Shown: positions 34,756 through 40,872 of the stretch, in pieces
How positions within the stretch are numbered: the stretch's first letter is position 1
Layout: the number at the start of each line of letters is the position of its first letter
Assembly (NCBI GenBank): GCA_002454505.1
Contig: DKJA01000012.1
Coordinates: 1-40,872, forward strand
DNA from: Oxalobacteraceae bacterium UBA6704
Lineage (GTDB): Bacteria > Pseudomonadota > Gammaproteobacteria > Burkholderiales > Burkholderiaceae_D
Length of the DNA stretch: 40,872 nucleotides
Direction: 5' to 3'
Translations under genes and position numbers: made by a program
Notes under the pieces: model-generated
What the model was told of the DNA's origin: nothing
Databases searched by the model: none
What the model saw: only the letters and a program-made list of their open reading frames with translations

Positions 34756-35880
34756 ATGTCTATCAAGATCAGCAGCCAGTTCGATGCCGGCGCCATCGAT
34801 GTCGTCAGCGTCACCAGCGCGGGCGATATCGACCTGAATATCCGCAAGGACTCCCACGCCGATATCACCCAGTGGTTCTACTTCCGCGTGCAGGGTGCGC
34901 AGTCGGTGCCGCTGTCGATCCGCTTCCTCAATGCCGGCAATGCCGCCTATCCGGAAGGCTGGAACGGCTACCAGGCCGTCGCCAGCTACGACCGCGACAC
35001 GTGGTTCCGCGTGCCCACCAGCTTCGATGGCGACGTGATGACGATCGAGCACGAGCCCGAGTACGACAGCGTCTACTACGCCTACTTCGAGCCGTATTCG
35101 TGGGAACGCCACCTGGCGCTGCTGGACAGCGCGCAGCTGTCGGCACTGGCCGAACTGGTGGACCTGGGCAGCACGGTCGATGGCCGCGACCTGAACATGC
35201 TGGTCGTCGGCGATCCCGATGCGCCGAAAAAAGTGTGGGTCATCGCGCGCCAGCACCCGGGCGAGACGATGGCCGAATGGTTCGTCGAAGGCATGCTGGA
35301 AGCGCTGCTGGACCCGGCCGATCCGTTCGCCAGCAAGTGCCTGAAGGAAGCCGTGTTCTACGTCGTGCCGAACATGAATCCGGACGGCTCCGTGCGCGGC
35401 AACCTGCGTACCAATGCGGCAGGCGCGAACCTGAATCGCGAGTGGAACACGCCGACGATGGAACGCAGCCCGGAAGTCTTCCTCGTCAAGGAGAAGATGA
35501 AGGAAACCGGCTGCGACCTGTTCCTCGACGTGCATGGCGACGAAGGCCTGCCTTACGTGTTCGTGGCCGGCAGCGACTCGCTGGAGAACTTCACGCCGGC
35601 GCAGAAGGCCGAGCAGGATGCCTTCATCGCCGACTTCAAGGTGGCCAGCCCCGACTTCCAGGACGAATTCGGCTACCCGGACGCGCCGTTCACGCCGGAA
35701 GTGCTGACGATGGGCTCCCCGCACATCACGCACGCCTTCGGCTGCCTGTCGCTGACGCTGGAACTGCCGTTCAAGGACAACGCCAACGATCCGGATCCCG
35801 TCAACGGCTGGAGCGGTGCGCGGTCGATGAAGCTGGGTGCGGCCGTGCTGCAGCCGGTGCTGGCGGCGCTGCGTCGCTGA
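34756..35880 (+). CDS. M14-family zinc carboxypeptidase of the cytosolic (CCP/Nna1-like) subfamily
   Basis: This encodes 374 residues, with no signal peptide. An N-terminal beta-sandwich pro-like domain (about 1-115) characteristic of cytosolic carboxypeptidases is followed by the M14 catalytic domain. Zinc ligands are His167 and Glu170 (RQHPGETMAEW) and His260 (DVHGDE); the catalytic Glu is Glu336 (LTLELPF). Arg228 in ANLNREW probably binds substrate. A Burkholderia homologue has a known structure, but bacterial substrates are not clear. The gene is monocistronic with a terminator-like hairpin 8 bases after the stop. Confidence 0.93.
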   Translation: MSIKISSQFDAGAIDVVSVTSAGDIDLNIRKDSHADITQWFYFRVQGAQSVPLSIRFLNAGNAAYPEGWNGYQAVASYDRDTWFRVPTSFDGDVMTIEHEPEYDSVYYAYFEPYSWERHLALLDSAQLSALAELVDLGSTVDGRDLNMLVVGDPDAPKKVWVIARQHPGETMAEWFVEGMLEALLDPADPFASKCLKEAVFYVVPNMNPDGSVRGNLRTNAAGANLNREWNTPTMERSPEVFLVKEKMKETGCDLFLDVHGDEGLPYVFVAGSDSLENFTPAQKAEQDAFIADFKVASPDFQDEFGYPDAPFTPEVLTMGSPHITHAFGCLSLTLELPFKDNANDPDPVNGWSGARSMKLGAAVLQPVLAALRR

Positions 35881-35888
35881 GGCAGACT

Positions 35889-35919
35889 GTCACTGCGGGA
35901 CCTGCTCTCCCGCAGTGAC
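35889..35919. terminator. Hairpin after the M14 peptidase gene
   Basis: GTCACTGCGGGA (35889-35900) and TCCCGCAGTGAC (35908-35919) form a perfect 12-bp stem with a 7-base loop, 8 bases after the stop codon. There is no T-run, so it is probably a Rho-aided or processing hairpin rather than a textbook intrinsic terminator. The remainder up to 36042 holds no gene. Confidence 0.6.
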
Positions 35920-36042
35920 CGATGACAAATGGCGGCGCCACAGCGACGGCCGGGGGCGGCATAACGAGTTGAGTTGGCCCAGATCAGCGCCGGGCGGAAG
36001 CAGGCGCGGGATGATGGCGCCTCCTCTACCCCGGAGATTGCC

Positions 36043-36426
36043 ATGAGACATCTGTTTGCGCCGTTGCTCCTCACTCTCGCCCTCCTTCCTGCAGCCCATG
36101 CCCAGTCCGGACTGTCCGACAGTGTTGGCCAGATATCGGGCACCGTGGTACTCGGTTCGCTGGTCGCCGGCAGCGTCGTCGTCATTGGTTCCCAACGACT
36201 GGCGGACGGGCTTGACGTGATCGTCGAGAGCATCGGCAATGCCAGCAAGTCGACCGTGCGGCTATCCGGCCAGGCGGCCGCCAGCCTGTCGGTTGCCGCC
36301 GGCACAACCGTCGATGTGGTGGCGATATCGACCGGCCAGGCGCTGGTCCTGTCCGGCAAGGCGATCGCCTTCATTCCCAACGAAACCGGCAAGTTGCTGC
36401 TGCATCGGTCTCGGGTGGCGGAATGA
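36043..36426 (+). CDS. Small exported hydrophobic protein, copy 1 of duplicated module
   Basis: This encodes 127 residues. A signal peptide (MRHLFAPLLLTLALLPAAHA) is followed by alternating Ser/Ala/Val/Gly-rich beta-strand sequence with blocks STVRLSGQAAASLSVAAGT and SGKAIAFIPNETGKLLL. The start at 36043 has GGAG 7 bases upstream. It resembles what is called the STM0539 family in enterobacteria; this is from memory, not verified. It overlaps the next gene by 4 bases (ATGA). It is about half identical by eye to the protein at 37321-37725. Function unknown. Confidence 0.8.
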   Translation: MRHLFAPLLLTLALLPAAHAQSGLSDSVGQISGTVVLGSLVAGSVVVIGSQRLADGLDVIVESIGNASKSTVRLSGQAAASLSVAAGTTVDVVAISTGQALVLSGKAIAFIPNETGKLLLHRSRVAE

Positions 36427-37199
36427 AGCCGCTGCTCCTGGTGGTCCTCCTGGCCTGCGCACAGCCCGTGCTCGCCGGCCAAAGCTGTGAGGAGCGCCCG
36501 CTGCCTTTCGACGAGGTAGTGAGGACGATGACGCTGGCCGAGCGTACCTATGCGGCGCTGGAAAACAGCGGGGCAAGCGTGGCGATGATCTCCCGCGCCG
36601 GCCAGGACCTCGGCAAATATGGCCTGATCTACTCGCACATGGCATTTGTTCTCCGCGACCACCCGGATGGACGCTGGACCGTCGTGCATGAACTGAACGA
36701 TTGCGGCACAGCCGACTCGAACTTGTGGAACGAAGGTATCGGCAACTTCCTGCTGATCGGCCTGCACCGGCACAGCACGCATCTGCTGATCCCCGGCCCG
36801 CAAGTGCAGGCCCGCCTGGCGGCATTGCTGGCAACACGCACGCCGCGGCGACTGCATGAACCCCGTTACAACATGCTGGCTTATGCCTTTTCCACGCGCT
36901 ATCAGAACTCCAACCAGTGGGTGCTGGAGACCTATGCGGCGGCCAGCGCACCGCCGGACGGCGTAGCAACCCGCACCGAGGCACAGGCGTGGCTGAAGCA
37001 GGCCGGCTTCGTACCGATCACGATCGACGTGCCAATGTTCACGCGTCTCGGCGGCCGGATGTTCCGCGCCAACGTGGCATTCGACGACCATCCATTCGAC
37101 CGCCGCATGGCGGGCCAGATCGACACGATCACGACGGACGCCATCGTCCGCTTCGCACGGAAGATCGACAGCGGCACGCGGGTTGCAATCGTCGAATAG
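36423..37199 (+). CDS. DUF2145-family exported protein, copy 1
   Basis: This encodes 258 residues with a signal peptide (MKPLLLVVLLACAQPVLA). The family name is recalled from YSHMAFVLRDHPDGRWTVVH and AFDDHPFDRRMAGQ. By motif it looks like a circularly permuted papain/NlpC-like fold: His72 (YSHMAF), Glu90 (VVHELN) and a nucleophile-like segment QNSNQWVLE where NlpC/LRAT-type enzymes have N-C-x-x-F/W-V. Here Ser163 takes the cysteine's place. A Cys in GQSCEERP near the mature N-terminus is conserved between the copies. Activity is unknown. Co-translated with the preceding small protein. Confidence 0.8.
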   Translation: MKPLLLVVLLACAQPVLAGQSCEERPLPFDEVVRTMTLAERTYAALENSGASVAMISRAGQDLGKYGLIYSHMAFVLRDHPDGRWTVVHELNDCGTADSNLWNEGIGNFLLIGLHRHSTHLLIPGPQVQARLAALLATRTPRRLHEPRYNMLAYAFSTRYQNSNQWVLETYAAASAPPDGVATRTEAQAWLKQAGFVPITIDVPMFTRLGGRMFRANVAFDDHPFDRRMAGQIDTITTDAIVRFARKIDSGTRVAIVE

Positions 37200-37320
37200 G
37201 GCATTGGCGCCATTTTGCGCCACTTGGCGCCCGCCACTTGCAAATGTGAAGTTGCACACAGGCATTGCGCGAAAGACACAGGCAGGCGATGATATTGCTT
37301 CAATGTAAACGGAGAGATCC

Positions 37321-37725
37321 ATGAAACGTTCGCTGATTGCTGTTCTGCTTGCTTCCACGCTGGGCCTGGCGCTGCCCGCGTCCGCCGCCGATCTGTCCGC
37401 GCCGTCCGAAGCGAGCGGTGCGCTGTCCGGCCTCGTCGTGATCGGCTCGATCCTGACCGTCGGCGTCACCGGCAGCCTCGTGGTGGAAAGCGTGCAGAAA
37501 GTGGGCGAAGGCGTGGAACTGCTCGTGACCAACGCGTCGGACGCCAGCAAGGCCACCGTGCGCCTGTCCGGCCAGGCGGCGCGCGGGCTGTCGCTGGCGG
37601 CCGGCACCGTGCTGGACGTCGTCGTCACGTCCAGCGGCAAGCTGCTGGTCCTGTCGGGCAAGGTCATCGCGTTCATCCCGAACGAACTGGGCAAGGCGCT
37701 GCTGCATCATTCGCAGGTCAGCTGA
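37321..37725 (+). CDS. Small exported hydrophobic protein, copy 2 of duplicated module
   Basis: This encodes 134 residues, homologous to the protein at 36043-36426 (shared KATVRLSGQAARGLSLAAGT, LSGKVIAFIPNELGKALLHH). A signal peptide (about 1-22) ends ASA. GGAGAG lies just upstream of the ATG. A 121-base gap with a small run of TTGGCGCC/TTGCGCC words (37204-37231) separates the two modules and no terminator is visible, so all four genes may be read together. The next gene starts 1 base after its stop. Confidence 0.8.
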   Translation: MKRSLIAVLLASTLGLALPASAADLSAPSEASGALSGLVVIGSILTVGVTGSLVVESVQKVGEGVELLVTNASDASKATVRLSGQAARGLSLAAGTVLDVVVTSSGKLLVLSGKVIAFIPNELGKALLHHSQVS

Positions 37726-37726
37726 C

Positions 37727-38503
37727 ATGCGCCGGCTGATACTGGTGCTCGGCATCGCGCTGGCCGCGCCCGCGTGGGCCGGCCGCACATGCGAGGAAAA
37801 GCCGCTGCAGGTCGACGACGCCGTCAAGTCGATGGACCTGGCGCAGCGGACCTTCCAGGCGCTCGATGCCAGCGGCGCGCAGGCGGTGCTGGTGTCGCGC
37901 GCCGGCCAGGACCTGAGCAAATACGGCATGACGTACTCGCACATGGGCATCGTGGTGCGCGACCATCCGGCCGGCCGCTGGACCGTCGTGCACGAGCTCA
38001 ATGCATGCGGCACCGCGTCCTCCGCGCTGTACAACGAAGGCCTCGGCAATTTCTTCCTGTCCGACCTGTTCCGCTACCAGGCGCAGGTGTTGATTCCCGG
38101 CGCCGCCACGCAGGCGCGGCTCGTGCAGCTGGCCGGCAGCCGCACCGCGCGCCGGTTGCACGAGCCCCGCTACAACATGCTGTCGTACGTGTTCTCCACG
38201 CAGTACCAGAACTCGAACCAGTGGGTGCTGGAGACGGTCGCCGCGGCCACCGCCCCCGCCGGCGAAGTGGAAACGCGCGACGAGGCGCAGGCGTGGCTGA
38301 AGCGTTCCGGCTTCGCGCCGATCACCGTCAAAGTGAACAGCGCCACCCGCCTGGGCGCGCGCATGTTCCGCGCCAACGTGGCGTTCGACGACCATCCGTT
38401 CGACCGCCGCATGGCCGGCCAGATCGACACGGTGACCACCGAATCGATCGTCCGCTACGTGCGCGCCAACGATGCGGAAGCAAAGGTCATCGTGGTCGAG
38501 TAA
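37727..38503 (+). CDS. DUF2145-family exported protein, copy 2
   Basis: This encodes 258 residues, exactly as long as copy 1 and alignable without gaps. The same positions are kept: His72 (YSHMGIV), Glu90 (VVHELN) and Ser163 in QNSNQWVLE. The signal peptide is MRRLILVLGIALAAPAWA. Differences cluster in the linker regions (about 95-145), as expected of an old duplication. The ribosome-binding site is weak (AGG 11 bases upstream), consistent with coupling to the preceding gene. Confidence 0.8.
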   Translation: MRRLILVLGIALAAPAWAGRTCEEKPLQVDDAVKSMDLAQRTFQALDASGAQAVLVSRAGQDLSKYGMTYSHMGIVVRDHPAGRWTVVHELNACGTASSALYNEGLGNFFLSDLFRYQAQVLIPGAATQARLVQLAGSRTARRLHEPRYNMLSYVFSTQYQNSNQWVLETVAAATAPAGEVETRDEAQAWLKRSGFAPITVKVNSATRLGARMFRANVAFDDHPFDRRMAGQIDTVTTESIVRYVRANDAEAKVIVVE

Positions 38504-38578
38504 GGCGCGGCTTGCGGCAGCACAAATCCTGGCGATCCCGTCATTGCAAAGATGGGTCCACAACTCCAGGAGACCATC

Positions 38579-39664
38579 ATGCGCACGCTGTCCGCCACGC
38601 TGCTCGCCGCCGCCGCACTTGCCGGCTGCTCGCTTCCTTACCGTCCGCCCCAGTTCATCGAGGCGGACACCCGCTTCCCCGGCCTGATCGACTTCGTGGC
38701 CCGCGCGCCGACCAGGTCCGCCGACGTGCTGCTGGTGCACGGCATGTGCACGCACGATGCGGCATGGGCCGACGAAACGGTGGCCACGCTGGCCGCGCAA
38801 CTGGTCGCCAACGCACCGCCGGCCGCGGCAAAAACGGCGGCGGCACCCGGCATCCAGATCGTTCCGCATGACGTGGTCACGCCGCAGGGCACGATCCGCT
38901 TCCGCGCGCTGATCTGGTCGCCGCTGACCACGTCCATCAAGCAGCAGCTGTGCTACGACCAGACGGACAAGTCGGCCATCTGCACCGGCACGCCGCCCTT
39001 CACGCCCACGCGGGCGAAGCTGAATGCGCAGATCAAGGACAGTCTGGTCGACGACTGCCTGCCCGATGCGCTGATCTACCAGGGCGTGGCGCGCGAGCAG
39101 ATCCAGCTGCGCATGGCCGACGCGATTCTCGCCGCGACGCGGGGCAGCGATCCGCGCGCGCCGCTGGTGGTGATCTCGGAAAGCCTGGGCAGCAAGATCC
39201 TGTTCGACACGCTGCTGCGCATGAGCGAGGAACCAGCCACCAGCCGCGCGGCGATGCGCGAAGTGCAGCGGATGGCGTGGCTGGTGATGGCGGCCAACCA
39301 GATCCCGCTGCTGCACACGGCGGAGCAGCCGATAGCCACATCGGTCGCGATGCGGGCCTCAACGCCAGACAGCCTGCAACGCTTGCTGGCAAAACGCCGC
39401 GAGCCGGTGGCGGATCGCGATGCGGTATCGCCGCTGAACCTGGTCGCGTTCACCGATCCGAACGACCTGCTGTCGTTCACGCTGCCGCCCGAGCGCTACC
39501 GCGAGCAGGGTGCCACGGTGATGAACGTGCTGGTGTCGAATGCGCGCACCTGGTTCGGCTGGCTGGCCGACCCGGTGAAGGCGCACGTGGACTATCTGGC
39601 CAATCCCGACGTGGGGAGCCTGGTCGCTTGCGGCGCGCCGCGAAGTTCGCTGTGCCGGCAGTGA
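38579..39664 (+). CDS. Lipoprotein of the alpha/beta-hydrolase type
   Basis: This encodes 361 residues. The start at 38579 has AGGAG 7 bases upstream and opens a lipoprotein signal, lipobox LAGC with Cys17. The hydrolase core is seen as VLLVHGMCTHD (oxyanion loop with His54-Gly55) and VISESLGSKI, a nucleophile elbow with Ser202 in S-E-S-L-G rather than G-x-S-x-G. The catalytic Asp and His could not be assigned safely. Four cysteines in the middle (LCYDQTDKSAICTG, DDCLPD, and one more near the C-terminus) suggest disulfides. It is probably anchored in the outer membrane with the enzyme facing the periplasm. Substrate unknown. Confidence 0.78.
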   Translation: MRTLSATLLAAAALAGCSLPYRPPQFIEADTRFPGLIDFVARAPTRSADVLLVHGMCTHDAAWADETVATLAAQLVANAPPAAAKTAAAPGIQIVPHDVVTPQGTIRFRALIWSPLTTSIKQQLCYDQTDKSAICTGTPPFTPTRAKLNAQIKDSLVDDCLPDALIYQGVAREQIQLRMADAILAATRGSDPRAPLVVISESLGSKILFDTLLRMSEEPATSRAAMREVQRMAWLVMAANQIPLLHTAEQPIATSVAMRASTPDSLQRLLAKRREPVADRDAVSPLNLVAFTDPNDLLSFTLPPERYREQGATVMNVLVSNARTWFGWLADPVKAHVDYLANPDVGSLVACGAPRSSLCRQ

Positions 39665-39671
39665 ATGAGGC

Positions 39672-40751
39672 CTATCCCCGGCCCGCCCTGATCAGGTAAT
39701 TGAGCATCGGCGCTTCCGCCACGGCGGCCCACTGGTTCTGGTCGTGCCGGAAGCGCTGCCACGGTTCGTACACCTTCCGGAACCTGGCATTCTTCGCCGC
39801 TTCTTCCGCCATCGCGGCCATGGTCGCCTTGTAGCAGGCATCCATCACGTCCTTCGGGTAGTTGCGCAGCTTGACGCCGTGCTGCAGCAGCCGGCCCAGC
39901 GCCGCCGGATTCTTCACGTCGTACTCGGCCTGCATGCTCACGTGCGCCTCGTAGGTCGCCGCTTCGACGGCCGCCTGGTAATCCTTCGGCAGCCGCTCCC
40001 ACTCCTTCAGGTTGACGTAGAAGGAGAACGAAGCCGAGGCCTCCCACCAGCCGGGCGTGTAGTACAGCGGCGCCACCCTGAACAGGCCGAGCTTTTCATC
40101 GTCGTAGGGGCCCACCCACTCGGCGGCGTCGAGCGTGCCCTTGTCCAGCGCCGCAAGGATGTCGCTGCCGGCCAGCTGCTGCGGCACGACGCCCAGGCGC
40201 TCCAGCACGCGGCCGGCGAAACCGGCCACGCGCATCTTCATGCCCTTCAGGTCGGCCGCCGAGCGGATCTCCTTGCGGAACCAGCCGCCCATCTGCGTGC
40301 CCGAATTCCCGCCCAGGAAATTGACGATGTGGTAGTCCCGGAAGAACGCGCGCGTCAGTTCGCGGCCGCCGCCATGCTCGTACCACGCCGTGTGCTGGCG
40401 CGACGTCAGGCCGAACGGCACGGCGCAGTCGAAGGCGAACGTGGCGTCCTTGTCGTAGTAATAGTAGGAGGCGCTGTGGCCGCATTGCACGGTGCCCGCC
40501 TGCACGGCATCTAGCACCTGCAAGGCCGGCACGATCTCGCCTGTGGCAAACGGGCGGATGACGAAGCGGCCGTTGGTGAGCTGCGCTACGCGCTTCGTGA
40601 AGATGTCGGCAGCGCCGAACACGGTGTCGAGCGACTTGGGGAAATCGGAAGCGAGCCGCCAGCTGACGGCAGGCTGGGCGCCCGCCACGGCCGGTGCCGC
40701 GACGATGCCGGCACCCGCGCCGGCCTGCGTGAGAAAGCGACGTCGTTCCAT
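39672..40751 (-). CDS. TRAP-transporter substrate-binding protein (DctP family), Tat-exported
   Basis: This encodes 359 residues. The N-terminus MERRRFLTQAGAGAGIVAAP is a twin-arginine signal (R-R-x-F-L-T). The mature part is a DctP-type periplasmic binding protein: WRLASDFPKSLDTVFGAAD, RKEIRSAADLKGMKMRVAGF (with the conserved Arg that binds the substrate carboxylate) and GTLDAAEWVGPYDDE. Close relatives bind 2-oxo acids or lactate and are often labelled mannitol/chloroaromatic TRAP proteins. No DctQ or DctM gene is in the window, so it is either an orphan or the partner genes lie beyond 40872. It converges on the lipoprotein gene with 7 bases between stops. Confidence 0.92.
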   Translation of the reverse strand: MERRRFLTQAGAGAGIVAAPAVAGAQPAVSWRLASDFPKSLDTVFGAADIFTKRVAQLTNGRFVIRPFATGEIVPALQVLDAVQAGTVQCGHSASYYYYDKDATFAFDCAVPFGLTSRQHTAWYEHGGGRELTRAFFRDYHIVNFLGGNSGTQMGGWFRKEIRSAADLKGMKMRVAGFAGRVLERLGVVPQQLAGSDILAALDKGTLDAAEWVGPYDDEKLGLFRVAPLYYTPGWWEASASFSFYVNLKEWERLPKDYQAAVEAATYEAHVSMQAEYDVKNPAALGRLLQHGVKLRNYPKDVMDACYKATMAAMAEEAAKNARFRKVYEPWQRFRHDQNQWAAVAEAPMLNYLIRAGRG

Positions 40752-40787
40752 GCACGATCTCCCGCTGCCGGCGGCAGCCGCTGGTCC

Positions 40788-40872
40788 AGGGTCAGACCCT
40801 GATTTGAGGAAACTTTCCTCGAAAACAGGGTCTGACCCTCATTTTGGGTCAGAGAAATTTCCTGTAAAACAG
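40788..40872. repeat. Dyad repeat upstream of the TRAP protein gene, cut by the window edge
   Basis: AGGGTCAGACCCT (40788-40800) and its reverse complement AGGGTCTGACCCT (40827-40839) flank a 26-base AT-rich spacer that is itself nearly self-complementary (TTTGAGGAAA facing TTTCCTCGAAAA). A further partial unit starting GGGTCAGA (40846) and another TTTCC/AAAAC stretch run off the end. The arm/spacer/arm arrangement matches that of 23745-23808. Confidence 0.88.

Noticed and set aside
36929..37249. Alternative frame through the DUF2145 copy 1 gene
   Set aside because: Arg/His-rich shadow without start signals.
39672..40751. A complete TRAP transporter operon
   Set aside because: Only the binding protein is inside the window; the region downstream of it is the convergent lipoprotein gene, so membrane subunits cannot be claimed.

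Overview
The window is a high-GC, gene-dense chromosomal segment of a Gram-negative bacterium. Two TonB-dependent receptors, several lipoproteins and exported proteins, a betaproteobacterial-style phenylacetate (paa) cluster and short self-complementary intergenic repeats point to the Oxalobacteraceae (Massilia/Pseudoduganella/Duganella-like). That placement is inferred from gene content, not from a marker gene. No rRNA, tRNA, CRISPR array, integrase or transposase gene was seen.

Layout. 1-2653: a repeat element, an exported Lys/Ala-rich protein, a small exported protein and an M64-family exported metallopeptidase. 2757-4024: an ECF sigma factor and its RskA-type anti-sigma factor. 4032-10018: a tightly packed minus-strand operon of five genes (DUF4331 protein, small lipoprotein, TPR-like protein, HupE/UreJ-type membrane protein with an EF-hand loop, TonB-dependent receptor). 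I read it as an undescribed envelope system, probably for metal or cofactor uptake. 10138-14275: an exported cyanophycinase and a second, large TonB receptor, separated by a 120-bp MITE-like repeat. 14420-17301: a GNAT acetyltransferase, argH, an ACT-like protein and, upstream of the latter, a 21-codon upstream ORF ending in an Arg-Arg-Pro-Pro-Pro stretch. A second copy of the MITE-like repeat lies just beyond it in inverted orientation. 17758-21684: a secreted M4 thermolysin-like protease with extra C-terminal domains and an M24 peptidase.

21681-34539 is a complete-looking aerobic phenylacetate degradation cluster: paaX on the plus strand, then divergently paaA-B-C-D-E-G-H-I-K-J-Y-Z. PaaK makes phenylacetyl-CoA, PaaABCE epoxidises it, PaaG isomerises it to the oxepin, PaaZ opens and oxidises the ring, and PaaJ and PaaH finish the beta-oxidation to acetyl-CoA and succinyl-CoA. 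PaaI and PaaY are salvage thioesterases. paaF is missing. A perfect 64-bp palindrome sits between paaY and paaZ and supplies the paaY stop codon.

34756-40872: a cytosolic-type M14 carboxypeptidase, a tandemly duplicated two-gene module (small exported hydrophobic protein plus DUF2145 protein), a lipoprotein with an alpha/beta-hydrolase look, and a Tat-exported TRAP-transporter binding protein.

The most general novelty is a family of short intergenic dyads scattered through the window. Most are built from a 13-base word with an invariant central CAG and complementary flanks that change together. A separate 120-bp MITE-like element is present in two inverted copies. The strongest protein-level unknowns are the DUF4331/HupE/TonB operon beside the ECF sigma pair, and DUF2145, which looks like a permuted papain-fold protein with serine in the place of the catalytic cysteine.
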